This document shows positions 1 to 8,525 of a stretch of DNA of 64,000 nucleotides, piece after piece (the first letter of the stretch is position 1; each line of letters opens with the position of its first letter). The position numbers and the translations under genes are program-made. Below the pieces are notes generated by a model. It searched no databases. It worked only from the letters and a program-made list of their open reading frames with translations, and was not told the DNA's origin. Source of the DNA: Burkholderiaceae bacterium (lineage in GTDB: Bacteria > Pseudomonadota > Gammaproteobacteria > Burkholderiales > Burkholderiaceae_C). The stretch covers positions 1,302,001-1,366,000 of the forward strand of contig CP126124.1 in NCBI GenBank assembly GCA_030123545.1, given 5' to 3'.

Positions 1-1003
1 GCAGCACGGCCGCATCCAGGCCGACGTTGTTGTGCTCGAGCACGCGCTCGGCGCGGTAGCTCGAGCGCACCAGTGGGCCGGCGACGACTTCGAGAAAGCC
101 CTTCTGCAATGCGCTCTCGCGGTACTGCTGAAACTGCTCCGGAGTCACGAAGCGCTGCACCGGCAGATGGTTCTTCGTCGGGCGCATGTACTGGCCCATG
201 GTCACGACGTCCACGTCGGCGGCCCGGATGTCGTCCAGCGTGCGGTCGATTTCATCGTCGGTTTCGCCCAGCCCCAGCATCAGGCTGGTCTTGGAAACCG
301 TTTGCGGTGCGTGGCGCTTCGCGAACTTGAGCACGCCAAGCGTTTGCTCGTAGCCGGCGCGCGCGTCGCGCACCGGATGCGTCAGGCGTTTCACGGTTTC
401 CAGGTTTTGTGCATAGGTCGCCAGGCCCGCATCGAGCACCTTGGCCACCAGATCGTGCCGGCCCTGGAAGTCCGGTGTCAGCGCTTCCACCGCGGTGTCC
501 GGCACGCGCTGGTGGATCGCGACGACGCATTCGGCGTAGCGACCGGCGCCGAAGTCGGCCAGGTCGTCACGATCGACCGAGGTCAGTACCACGTACTTGA
601 GCCCCATGAGCGCGACTGCGTCGGCGACGCTGGCCGGCTCCTGCGGGTCGAGCCAGCCATGGGGATTGCCAGTGTTGACCGAGCAGAACTTGCAGGCGCG
701 CGTGCAGACCGATCCCATCAGCATCAGCGTCGCGGTGCCGCGCCCCCAGCACTCGGCGATATTCGGGCATTTGGATTCCGCGCAGACGGTGGAGAGCTTG
801 TGCGAGCGCACGATCTCGGCGACCTCCTGGTACTTCGCGCCGTGCGGCACGCGCACGCGCAGCCACGGCGGCTTCGCTTGGGCATCGGGAATGCTGCTCA
901 GCGCGCTCGGTTTGACGCCGTCCATCACCGCGTGCGTTCCCTCGGGCGTGACGAATTTGGCGCCGGACACGGGGCGGGGATTGTCGTGGGGGGATTCGCT
1001 CAT
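1..1003 (-). CDS. lipA: Lipoyl synthase LipA (3' end cut by window edge)
   Basis: Radical-SAM enzyme that inserts two sulfur atoms into protein-bound octanoyl chains to make the lipoyl cofactor in the cytoplasm. The frame starts at the ATG complementary to 1001-1003 and runs off the left edge after 334 codons. That is about the full family length, so only a few C-terminal residues can be missing. The auxiliary-cluster cysteines C74, C79 and C85 (CAESKCPNIAEC) and the radical-SAM motif C100-x3-C104-x2-C107 (CTRACKFC) are intact. It follows thiE on the same strand after 68 bp. lipB, its functional partner, is not upstream here. Confidence 0.97.
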   Translation of the reverse strand, partial: MSESPHDNPRPVSGAKFVTPEGTHAVMDGVKPSALSSIPDAQAKPPWLRVRVPHGAKYQEVAEIVRSHKLSTVCAESKCPNIAECWGRGTATLMLMGSVCTRACKFCSVNTGNPHGWLDPQEPASVADAVALMGLKYVVLTSVDRDDLADFGAGRYAECVVAIHQRVPDTAVEALTPDFQGRHDLVAKVLDAGLATYAQNLETVKRLTHPVRDARAGYEQTLGVLKFAKRHAPQTVSKTSLMLGLGETDDEIDRTLDDIRAADVDVVTMGQYMRPTKNHLPVQRFVTPEQFQQYRESALQKGFLEVVAGPLVRSSYRAERVLEHNNVGLDAAVL

Positions 1004-1071
1004 GCTGCCTCGATGCTGTCTGCGCACACGTCGGGTGCGTGCGGCCATTCTATCGGCCGCGTTGCGTTCGG

Positions 1072-1716
1072 TCAGCGCGTGGGCGCGATATCCATCGCGG
1101 CGCAGAGGCGGCGCGCCGCGGCCTCCGGGTCGGGCGCGGCACACAGCGCGCTGACCACGGCCAGGCCCTGTGCTCCGGCCGCGATCACTGCAGCGGCGTT
1201 GGTTTCGGTGATGCCGCCGATCGCGACCAGCGGGCGCGCCGTGCCTGCGCGCAGCAGCCGCAGGCCGTCCAGCCCCATCGGCGCCGCCGCATCGGGCTTG
1301 GTCGGGGTCGCGAATACCGGGCCAGCGCCGTAGTAGTCGACCGGCAGACGCTCGGCGGCGTCCAACTGGTCGAGCCGTTCGATCGACAGCCCCAGCAGCG
1401 CGTTCGGCATCCAGCGCCGCACGTCCTGCGGGGCGAGATCGTCCTGGCCGACATGCAGGCCGTCCGCTGCGCAGGCGAGCGCGACGTCGAGCCGGTCGTT
1501 GATGACGAGCGGCACGCCGAGCGGCGCGAGCAGCGCCTTCAGCGCGCGTGCGCGCTCGACGAACGCGCGGGTCGCCAGCTCCTTCTCGCGCAGTTGCACG
1601 ACGCGCGCGCCGCCGCGCACCGCGGCCAGGACCACCGCTTCGACACCGCGCGCGCCGCACAGCGCGCTGTCGGTAACCAGGTGCAAGCCGGCCACGCGGG
1701 ACGCCGCGTCACGCAT
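1072..1716 (-). CDS. thiE: Thiamine-phosphate synthase ThiE
   Basis: Joins hydroxymethylpyrimidine diphosphate and hydroxyethylthiazole phosphate to give thiamine phosphate. The 214-residue protein is of family length and is a TIM barrel. It shows the motif QLREKE near residue 40, GPVFATPTK in the middle and AIGGI near the C-terminal phosphate-binding loop. Its ATG (1714-1716) lies inside the end of thiM, whose stop is at 1709-1711. The 8-nt overlap implies translational coupling, and the two enzymes catalyse consecutive salvage steps. Confidence 0.95.
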   Translation of the reverse strand: MRDAASRVAGLHLVTDSALCGARGVEAVVLAAVRGGARVVQLREKELATRAFVERARALKALLAPLGVPLVINDRLDVALACAADGLHVGQDDLAPQDVRRWMPNALLGLSIERLDQLDAAERLPVDYYGAGPVFATPTKPDAAAPMGLDGLRLLRAGTARPLVAIGGITETNAAAVIAAGAQGLAVVSALCAAPDPEAAARRLCAAMDIAPTR

Positions 1717-2542
1717 GGAGCTTGCGCTTCAGCCGCCTGGCAAAGCTCGCCTCGTCCAGCAGTTGCAGGCCGTCGAGCAGCTCGATCTGCAGCCGGCCGA
1801 CGCCGGCCTGTGCGGCCTGCGTGCGCTCGGCCGCCAGTTCGCCGACGACGCCGAGCACGGCCATCGCGGCGATCGTCGCTCGCCACGTATCGGGCTGCAC
1901 CGCGGCGAAAGCGCCGACCAGCGCGCTGGCCGAGCAGCCGACGCCGGTGACGCGCGTCATCCACGGGTGGCCGTTCGACAGCGTGGCCCAACGGCCGCCC
2001 GCGTCGACCACATGGTCGTCGGCGCCGCTGACGCAGACCGTCGCCTGCAACTCGCGTGCCAGCGCACGGGCTGCGTCGACCGCGTCGTTCGATGAGCTCG
2101 CGCTGTCGACGCCGCGCGTTGCCACGGCCTGGCCGGCGACGCTCATGATTTCCGAGCCATTGCCACGCACCACGCTGGGTGCGCCGGCGCGCAGCAATCC
2201 GGCGAGCGCCGCGTTGCGGTACGGTGTCGCGCCGGCGCCGACCGGATCGAGCACCACCGGCACGCCACGTTTGCGCGCCGCGGCGAGCGCCAGCTGCATC
2301 GCCTCGATCCAGTCGGGTTCCAGCGTGCCGATGTTCAGCACCAGTGCCTGCGCGATGCCGACCATGTCGGCCACTTCCTCCTTCGCGTGCGCCATCACCG
2401 GCGACGCGCCGACGGCCAGCAGCGCGTTCGCGCTGAAGTTCATCACGACGAAGTTGGTGATGTTGTGCACCAGCGGCGCCTGCCGGCGCACTGCCTGCAG
2501 GTCGGACCAGAGGGCGGCTGCGTCGATGGGGTTCGGGTTCAT
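1709..2542 (-). CDS. thiM: Hydroxyethylthiazole kinase ThiM
   Basis: Phosphorylates 4-methyl-5-(2-hydroxyethyl)thiazole, feeding ThiE in thiamine salvage. The chosen ATG (2540-2542) gives 277 residues beginning MNPNPIDAAALW. The frame stays open far upstream, but that part is alanine/glycine-rich antisense of the tonB gene and is not coding. Family features are the N-terminal HNITNFVVMNFSANALLA segment, the LDPVGAGA motif near residue 100 and the catalytic-loop sequence VTGVGCSASALVGAF with Cys203. A purine-rich AGGACG lies upstream of the start. I looked for a TPP riboswitch in 2543-2693 and did not find its conserved core. Confidence 0.95.
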   Translation of the reverse strand: MNPNPIDAAALWSDLQAVRRQAPLVHNITNFVVMNFSANALLAVGASPVMAHAKEEVADMVGIAQALVLNIGTLEPDWIEAMQLALAAARKRGVPVVLDPVGAGATPYRNAALAGLLRAGAPSVVRGNGSEIMSVAGQAVATRGVDSASSSNDAVDAARALARELQATVCVSGADDHVVDAGGRWATLSNGHPWMTRVTGVGCSASALVGAFAAVQPDTWRATIAAMAVLGVVGELAAERTQAAQAGVGRLQIELLDGLQLLDEASFARRLKRKLHA

Positions 2543-2633
2543 CGGTGGGCGTCCTGCATGACGGATGATTGTCGGGCCGATCAGCGCTCGGAGGTGACGA
2601 CGCGCCAGCGCCCATGTCGTGCGATGGGGCCTC

Positions 2634-2651
2634 GGATTATCTTTCACTTGC
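2634..2651. promoter_or_regulatory. Weak Fur-box-like site upstream of tonB
   Basis: The 18-bp stretch GGATTATCTTTCACTTGC contains an ATTATC half-site and a TTGC end similar to betaproteobacterial Fur boxes. It lies 42 bp before the tonB start and in the shared upstream region of thiM. TonB systems are commonly iron-regulated. The match is partial and the call is tentative. Confidence 0.25.
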
Positions 2652-2693
2652 ATGGTTGCGGCTGCGCGGACGAGTGTGCCTGCCTGCTCGGGC

Positions 2694-3506
2694 ATGATTG
2701 CGACAGTGACCTTCTTCACTCCTTTTGTCGGCGTGCCACGCGATCGACGCGCCTGGCTCGGCCGGTTCGGTGCGCTGGTGTTGGTCTGCGCGGCCCACGC
2801 GGCGCTGCTCGCGTGGCTGATCGTCACGCCGAACGCGCCGCCCGCGCGCTTGTTGCCACCCGCCGTGATCGGCGAACTGGTCACTGAACTGCCGGCTCCG
2901 ATACCGCCCCCGTCGCCGCCGCTGCCTCGGTCGCTTGCGCCGCCAACCGAACCGCACGTCGAACCTCCATCGAAGCCGCGACCTAAGCCCGAAACGCGGC
3001 CCGCACCGGCGCCGCGGCCGGCGCCCCGGCCCGAACACTTGGCCGAGCCGGCACCGGCGCCCCGGCTACCCGCGCCGCAGGCGCCGCCGTCCGATCGAGC
3101 GCCGTCGGCTCCGGCGGCCGCGCCGATTGCGCCCCCACCTGCGGCGCCGCTGCAGCCGAGCCCCGCTGCGAGCCCGGCGACGCCAGCCGCGCCGGCCAGC
3201 ACGCGCAGCAGCGAGACCATGCCGGTCACACCTCCGCGTTCGGACGCCGCGGCGTTGAACAATCCGCCGCCGCCATATCCGCGGCTGGCGCGAACGCTCG
3301 GTGAGCAGGGGCGCGTGCTGCTCGATGTCTACATCCTGGCCGACGGCAGCGTCGGCCAGGTCAAGCTGCATCGCTCCAGCGGCTACGCTCGGCTCGACCA
3401 GGCCGCGATCGACGCGGTACGCGGCTGGCACTACATCCCGGCCAAGCGCGGCGGCGTACCGATTCCCTACTGGTACGTGCAGCCGATCGACTTCGAACTG
3501 CAGTAG
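2694..3506 (+). CDS. tonB: TonB family energy-transducing protein
   Basis: Couples the proton-motive force harvested by ExbBD to outer-membrane receptors for iron complexes and other ligands. With the ATG at 2694 (start MIATVTFFTPF) the protein has 270 residues. It has one N-terminal membrane anchor (about residues 24-44, rich in L, A and V), then a long periplasmic proline/alanine linker of about 120 residues with Pro-Lys and Pro-Glu repeats. A C-terminal TonB domain follows, starting near PPPYPRLARTLGEQG and containing the typical SSGYARLDQAAIDAV stretch. An earlier in-frame ATG at 2619 is less likely because it adds residues without TonB character. exbB begins 39 bp downstream. Confidence 0.9.
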   Translation: MIATVTFFTPFVGVPRDRRAWLGRFGALVLVCAAHAALLAWLIVTPNAPPARLLPPAVIGELVTELPAPIPPPSPPLPRSLAPPTEPHVEPPSKPRPKPETRPAPAPRPAPRPEHLAEPAPAPRLPAPQAPPSDRAPSAPAAAPIAPPPAAPLQPSPAASPATPAAPASTRSSETMPVTPPRSDAAALNNPPPPYPRLARTLGEQGRVLLDVYILADGSVGQVKLHRSSGYARLDQAAIDAVRGWHYIPAKRGGVPIPYWYVQPIDFELQ

Positions 3507-3545
3507 CCGCCTGCATCGTCTTCATTCTTCCAGAAGGAATCTTTC

Positions 3546-4271
3546 ATGACTGACAACCCCTACGGCATCGCCGCGCTGTTCGGCCACGGCGACGCCATCA
3601 TCAAGGTGGTCGCGCTGCTGCTGCTGCTGATGTCGATCGCTTCGTGGTACGTGATCGTCACCCGCAGCTGGCGCCTGCTGCGATGGAGGCGCGCCGCGCT
3701 GGCCGCCGACGACTTCTGGCACGCGAAGAGCTACGCCGACGGCCTGGAACTGCTCAAGGGGACCGCCGATGGCAACCCGTTTCGCTATCTCGCGCAAGCG
3801 GGGCAGGCTGCCGTCGACCACCATGTCGCGAACGAGGCCGGCCTGCGCGGCCAGCTGAGCCTGGCCGAATGGCTGACCGAGAGCCTGCGCGGCGCGATCG
3901 ACGAATGTGCCGAACGCTTCCAGAACGGGCTGCCGCTGCTCGCGTCGGTGGGGGCGACCGCGCCGTTCGTCGGACTGTTCGGCACGGTCTGGGGCATCTA
4001 CCACGCGCTGGTCGGTATCGGCGTCGCGGGCCAGGCCGACATCGGCCAGATCGCCGGCCCGGTCGGCGAAGCGCTGATCATGACCGCCGGCGGCCTGGCC
4101 GCGGCGATCCCCGCGGTGCTCGCGTACAACGCGCTGACACGCGCGAACAAGGCGGTGCTCGGCAGGCTCAATCGCTTCGCGCGGCAACTGCACGCGTATT
4201 TCCTGACCGGCGCGCCGGTCGCGCGCGGCAGCGACAAGCTCGCGCTGCGGCGCATCGGCGGCGCGAGCTAG
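3546..4271 (+). CDS. exbB: ExbB/TolQ proton channel subunit
   Basis: Inner-membrane MotA/TolQ/ExbB proton-channel protein of 241 residues, the usual length of ExbB. Three hydrophobic segments are visible: about residues 18-40, 128-152 and 172-195. The last two surround the family signature around LLASVGATAPFVGLFGTVWG and IAGPVGEALIMTAGGLAAAIP. The AGAAGGAA-like ribosome site sits just before the ATG. Position between tonB and exbD supports ExbB over TolQ, and no tolR, tolA or tolB genes follow. Confidence 0.92.
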   Translation: MTDNPYGIAALFGHGDAIIKVVALLLLLMSIASWYVIVTRSWRLLRWRRAALAADDFWHAKSYADGLELLKGTADGNPFRYLAQAGQAAVDHHVANEAGLRGQLSLAEWLTESLRGAIDECAERFQNGLPLLASVGATAPFVGLFGTVWGIYHALVGIGVAGQADIGQIAGPVGEALIMTAGGLAAAIPAVLAYNALTRANKAVLGRLNRFARQLHAYFLTGAPVARGSDKLALRRIGGAS

Positions 4272-4280
4272 GAGCCGGCC

Positions 4281-4694
4281 ATGGCCTTCGGAAGCGGACT
4301 CGACGACGACGACGCGGTGGTCAGCGACATCAACGTGACGCCGCTGGTCGACGTGATGCTGGTGCTGCTCGTGATCTTCATCCTGACAGTACCGGTGCTG
4401 ACGCATGGGGTCAAGGTCGACCTGCCGCGCGCGACCGACAAGCCGCAGGTAATCAAGCCGAAGACGATAGAGATCTCGGTGACGGCCGACGGCACGCTGC
4501 ACTGGGACCGGCAGACGGTCGACGCAAGGCAACTCGACGCGCTGCTGGAGGCGGCCGCAGCGCGCGCGCCGCAGCCGGAAATCTATATTCGTGGCGACCG
4601 CAAGGCTGCGTACGAGCCGGTGGTCCAGGTCATGGCTGCGGCTCAGCGTGCCGGCATACGAAAGCTCGGTTTCGTCACCGAACCGAACCGGTGA
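4281..4694 (+). CDS. exbD: ExbD/TolR energy-transduction subunit
   Basis: The 137-residue protein has one N-terminal transmembrane helix followed by a small periplasmic domain, as expected for ExbD. The proton-carrying aspartate is present in the helix entry VTPLVDVMLVLLVIFIL. The start follows the exbB stop by 9 bp, after a GGAG ribosome site. It completes a tonB-exbB-exbD operon. No TonB-dependent receptor gene is adjacent, so the set probably serves receptors encoded elsewhere. Confidence 0.92.
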   Translation: MAFGSGLDDDDAVVSDINVTPLVDVMLVLLVIFILTVPVLTHGVKVDLPRATDKPQVIKPKTIEISVTADGTLHWDRQTVDARQLDALLEAAAARAPQPEIYIRGDRKAAYEPVVQVMAAAQRAGIRKLGFVTEPNR

Positions 4695-4737
4695 CGCCGG
4701 AACCCGCGCAAGCCGCGCGACCCCGGCGTGGACGCCG

Positions 4738-5886
4738 TCACTGCATGCGCACCCGCAGGCTGGCGTAACCGGCATCCGGATAGCCGGCGCGCGTGGGTTC
4801 GTGGCCGACGGCCAGCGCGACATGGGTTGTGCGCGCCAGCAATTCCTCGGTCAGGATGCGCAGTTCCATGCGTGCCAGCGGAGCGCCCGGACAAACATGG
4901 ATGCCGGCGCCGTACAGCAGGTTGCGCGACTGGTCGCGGTCGATGCGGAAGGTTTCCGGATCGTCGAACGCGCGTGGGTCGCGGTTGACCGACACCCAGT
5001 TGATCGACAGCCGAGCGCCGACGTCGAGCCCGTGCCCGCCGAGTTCCACCGGGGCGCGCGTCACGCGGCGGTTCGCCACCAGCGGCCCGTCGATGCGCAG
5101 GATCTCTTCGATCGCTGCGGGCAGCAGCGCCGGCTGCTCGCGCAGGCGCTGTTGCCAGTCGGGGTGCGTTGCCAGCCAGTGCAGCAGGATGCCGACCGAG
5201 GCCGAGATCGTCCCAATCTCGCCGACGGTCCAGTTGCGCAGCACGCTGGCGAGCTCGCGCAGGTCCAGCGGCCGGCCGTCGACCCGGGTGTGCATCAGCT
5301 CGGTGCTGAGGTCCTGATCCGGCGCGGCGTCGCGTCGCGCGTCGCGTACGCGGTCGACGAAGGCCTCGAACTCACGCGCGACCGACGAGGTGAGGTCGCG
5401 ATCGCCCGAGCGCGTCGCCTCGTGGCTGCGCCGCAGCCAGTCCAGCAGTTCGTCGTGGATCAGCGTGGGCCAACCCAGGAACGCCGATTGCACGTGCACC
5501 GCGAACGGCAGCGCGAACTCGTGCGTCACTTCCAGGTCGCCCAGCACCAGGGCTTCCTGCACCGTGCCTGCGGCGATCGCGCGGCAGACCGGCTCGAAGT
5601 GGCGCATGCGCTCGGTCGTGAAGAACGGATCGAGCGCGCGCCGGTACGCGGTGTGCTGCGGTGGGTCGTAGCCGCTGGGTACCGCCGGATGGTGCGACAC
5701 CGCGCTGCTGAACGTTTCATGATCGGCGAGTACGCGCATCACGTCGGCGTGGCGCAGCACCGACCATTGCATCGCGTCGCTGTAGGCGACCGGGCAGCGC
5801 TCGCGCATGCCGTCGTAGGCGGTGCGCTGGTCGATCAGCACCTGCAGAGACAGCGGATCCCAATCGGGCCGGGTGGGTTGGCTCAT
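4738..5886 (-). CDS. Cytochrome P450 with atypical I-helix
   Basis: Soluble bacterial-type P450 of 382 residues. The K-helix ExxR motif is E261-x-x-R264 and the heme-thiolate loop is YGAGIHVCPG with Cys332 and the conserved upstream His. The I-helix, normally (A/G)Gx(D/E)T, reads G222-E-I-G-T226. The threonine is kept but glycine replaces the acid of the acid-alcohol pair used for proton delivery. No ferredoxin or ferredoxin reductase is next to it, so redox partners must come from elsewhere. It converges with exbD, 43 bp away. The substrate cannot be told from sequence. A peroxygenase-like or otherwise altered mechanism is possible. Confidence 0.88.
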   Translation of the reverse strand: MSQPTRPDWDPLSLQVLIDQRTAYDGMRERCPVAYSDAMQWSVLRHADVMRVLADHETFSSAVSHHPAVPSGYDPPQHTAYRRALDPFFTTERMRHFEPVCRAIAAGTVQEALVLGDLEVTHEFALPFAVHVQSAFLGWPTLIHDELLDWLRRSHEATRSGDRDLTSSVAREFEAFVDRVRDARRDAAPDQDLSTELMHTRVDGRPLDLRELASVLRNWTVGEIGTISASVGILLHWLATHPDWQQRLREQPALLPAAIEEILRIDGPLVANRRVTRAPVELGGHGLDVGARLSINWVSVNRDPRAFDDPETFRIDRDQSRNLLYGAGIHVCPGAPLARMELRILTEELLARTTHVALAVGHEPTRAGYPDAGYASLRVRMQ

Positions 5887-6074
5887 TGCAATGGCTCCAT
5901 GGCAGCATCGGTCGTCTTACGCCAGCCGACCGCGCGGATCAAGCGGTTCGCCGGCCCCATTCGCGCCGGTTTGCGCCATGTCAAGAGTTTGTGCTCGGGT
6001 CGGGGAAAGCCCGGTTCCTCCGGATTACGGACCGATGATGCGCAGCGCGCAGGGAATGCCGCGTCGCAGGCCAC

Positions 6075-6093
6075 ACGCCGGGCGTCCCGGCGT
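6075..6093 (-). terminator. Perfect stem-loop after the FUSC gene
   Basis: ACGCCGGG cgt CCCGGCGT forms a perfect 8-bp stem with a 3-nt loop, beginning 7 bp past the stop of the FUSC gene. There is no T-run on either side, so it may be a 3' mRNA stabiliser or a weak terminator. The rest of 5887-6100 shows nothing else recognisable. Confidence 0.45.
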
Positions 6094-6100
6094 CGGCGGC

Positions 6101-8449
6101 TCAGACCTGCACCGCGTCGGCGGCGAGGCGCAGGTCGTGCGCCATCGCGGCAGCCAGTCGCAGGCGGCGCAGCAGCCACGGCGTCAGGTCGGCGGCGAGC
6201 AGCGGATCGGGCGGCGGCTGAAACTGCTGGCCGGCCGACCGCGTCACCGTCGCCGCATGCGCGCTGGCAGCACCCGCGGCATCGGTGTTTGTCGCGGCGG
6301 CGGCGCCGGTCGGCAGCGCGCCTGGCGCGTCGGCCGGTGCACGGGGCGCGGCCGCAGCCGGCGGTTGCGCCGCGCCCAGTTCCGCGTCGATGCGCCGTAC
6401 CGCGTCCTCGAGGGCCGGCTTGGCGAGTGCCAGATTCAGCTGCGGACGGCGCAGCCGCAGCAGCGACTTGATCGCGGCGAGCTGGCCCAGCAACTGATAG
6501 CTGCTCGACTGCAGCGCCTCGACCGCCTGCACGGGGAGCCGCACCTGGCGCGGTTCGGCCATCGTGCGCTGCAGCGCGAGGGTGAGCGCCGCCAGGCTGT
6601 CGTAGGCCTCGCGCCGCGCGAGCCGCCACGGCAGGTCCGAGGTCTGCGCCGTATCGAGCAGCGCCAGCGCCAGTTTCGCGTGCTGGCGCTGCGCGTTCAC
6701 GCAGCGCTTGACCAGCGGCGGAACCTGGTTGCGTTCCCACGCCGGCAGGATGTAGCTGAACAGCCAGGCGATCAGCGCGCCGAGCAGCGTGTCGGCCATC
6801 CGCAGCGCGGCCGCGAACGAAGGCTGCATGCCCGCTTCCAGCATGTGGGCCAGCAGCAGCGCGGTGAAGGTCGCGGAAACCGTGGTGTAGAGGTAGCGGC
6901 GCAGCGCAAACGCGTGCGACATGCCGGTGGTCAGCGCGACCACGAGCAGGATCACGAGGCCGCTCGGCTGCAGCGCCAGCAGGCCTGCGACCAGCAGGCA
7001 GCCGAGCAGCGTGCCCAGCACCCGCGCGTTGCGCCGCTGCACCGTCTGCGCCAGGTTGCCGCGCATCACGACGGCGGTCGTCAGCATGACCCAGTAGCCG
7101 TGGCCCTGCCACGGCAGGTGCATCGACAACAGGTAGCCCACCGCGACCGCCAGCGTCGCGCGCAGCGCGTAGCGCATCACCGGTGCGCGCCAGGCCAGTT
7201 GCATCCGCAAAGGCTGCAGCGTCCATTGGGTCGGGCTCACGAACATCTGCCACTGCGAGCGCACCTGTGCCAGCGCGGGCCGCTCTTCGCCGCGCGCAAG
7301 CCGGGCCATGCGGATCGTTTCGTCGTGCAGATGGCCGATCCGGTTCGCCATGCTGCGCAGCAGCGCGGCGACGTCGGGCTCGCCTTCGGTGAGCGGCAGC
7401 GGTGCGCTGGCCGATTCCGGCTGCGGCGGCAGCGCGCCGTGCAGCCGCTCGCGCAGATCGGTCACCGGCATCGTCGCGCGGCGCGCCAGGCCGAGCAGCA
7501 TCTCCAGCGCGAGCTGCTCGATGCAGGCCGCCGCCGTCTCCAGGCTCGAACGCAGCAGCGGCGCGGTCGGCAGGCTGGCGCTCGGATGGTGCTTGAGCAG
7601 GAATACGAGATCCAGGTCGCACGCGAGCTGATGATCGCGCGCCTCGAGCAGCGCGAGCAGCATCGCCGCGAGCCGCTGGCGCCGCCGCGTGGTCGGCGAC
7701 TCCAGCACTACGTCGCGCGTGCTCTGAAGGTAGTCGGCCAGCGTGATCTGCTGCGCCAGCATCGCGGTCAGCAGCCGGTGGTGGTCGGCATCGGGTGCGA
7801 GTCGGTCCGCCTCGAGCCGCAGGATCTTCGCGAACGTGACCATGGCCTCGGCCAGCAGCTGCACCCGGTACAGCGGATTGAGCAAATGGCTCATCAACAC
7901 CGCCCACACCAGGTACAGCGCGCAGCCGAGCGCGAAGCCGCCGGTGCTCCCGGCGATCTGGCGCAGCGAACCCGGCGTCGGCTCCGCGATCGCGAGAATC
8001 ATCGCGATCAGCACCGCGAACGTGATCGGGCCGCCGCGCTTGCCCCAGGACATCAGCATCACCGAACCATAGGTGCCGAGCACGATCACGATGCCGAGTC
8101 GGAGCGCGTCGTGGTGCACGTACTGGACCAGCGCATACATCGGCGTCGCCAGCAGCGGCGCCGGCAGCATTTGGGTCAGCTTGCGGTGCCGCGGCGAGGC
8201 GACGTCGGGCATCGTGGTGATCAGCACGCCGACGCCGGCGCTGGCGGCCGTCGCGGTTCCGAACCCAAGCGCGACGATCAGCAGGATCACGAGCAGGCCG
8301 ATCGCGACCGACAGTCCGTTCGTGACGTACTGGCTGAGCAGCACGTAGAGCGCACCGCGCAGGCGCTCGGGCAGGCGCTCGGGCAGCCACGCGGCGGTCG
8401 GCGCCTGCGGCGCCAGCGCGCTTGGTTCGGAGCGATTGCGGTTTGCCAT
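6101..8449 (-). CDS. FUSC family inner-membrane protein (YccS/YhfK/AaeB-like)
   Basis: A 782-residue membrane protein with the duplicated FUSC layout. One cluster of hydrophobic helices lies at about residues 40-190, then a cytoplasmic region rich in charged helices. A second membrane cluster at about residues 425-560 contains GYWVMLTTAVVMRGN, which is typical of the family, followed by a second helical cytoplasmic region. The C-terminal 100 residues include a low-complexity Ala/Pro stretch. Members such as AaeB export aromatic acids, but others are uncharacterised. No membrane-fusion protein gene is adjacent, so a complete efflux pump cannot be inferred. A short direct repeat of GCGCTCGGGCAG near the start gives PERLPERL. 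Confidence 0.85.
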   Translation of the reverse strand: MANRNRSEPSALAPQAPTAAWLPERLPERLRGALYVLLSQYVTNGLSVAIGLLVILLIVALGFGTATAASAGVGVLITTMPDVASPRHRKLTQMLPAPLLATPMYALVQYVHHDALRLGIVIVLGTYGSVMLMSWGKRGGPITFAVLIAMILAIAEPTPGSLRQIAGSTGGFALGCALYLVWAVLMSHLLNPLYRVQLLAEAMVTFAKILRLEADRLAPDADHHRLLTAMLAQQITLADYLQSTRDVVLESPTTRRRQRLAAMLLALLEARDHQLACDLDLVFLLKHHPSASLPTAPLLRSSLETAAACIEQLALEMLLGLARRATMPVTDLRERLHGALPPQPESASAPLPLTEGEPDVAALLRSMANRIGHLHDETIRMARLARGEERPALAQVRSQWQMFVSPTQWTLQPLRMQLAWRAPVMRYALRATLAVAVGYLLSMHLPWQGHGYWVMLTTAVVMRGNLAQTVQRRNARVLGTLLGCLLVAGLLALQPSGLVILLVVALTTGMSHAFALRRYLYTTVSATFTALLLAHMLEAGMQPSFAAALRMADTLLGALIAWLFSYILPAWERNQVPPLVKRCVNAQRQHAKLALALLDTAQTSDLPWRLARREAYDSLAALTLALQRTMAEPRQVRLPVQAVEALQSSSYQLLGQLAAIKSLLRLRRPQLNLALAKPALEDAVRRIDAELGAAQPPAAAAPRAPADAPGALPTGAAAATNTDAAGAASAHAATVTRSAGQQFQPPPDPLLAADLTPWLLRRLRLAAAMAHDLRLAADAVQV

Positions 8450-8525
8450 GCCGGAGTCGAATGTACCGGCGCAGTGGTCGGCGGGCTAGGGCCGACGCCC
8501 GGTCGACGAAGCAATCGCCAGGGGC

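Noticed and set aside
2543..2693. TPP riboswitch upstream of thiM
   Set aside because: Expected from the gene, but the minus strand lacks the conserved CTGAGA and GATCTGGATAATGCC-type core. Not supported.
8360..8390. Direct repeat of GCGCTCGGGCAG
   Set aside because: Gives PERLPERL within the FUSC protein. A small duplication with no sign of function.
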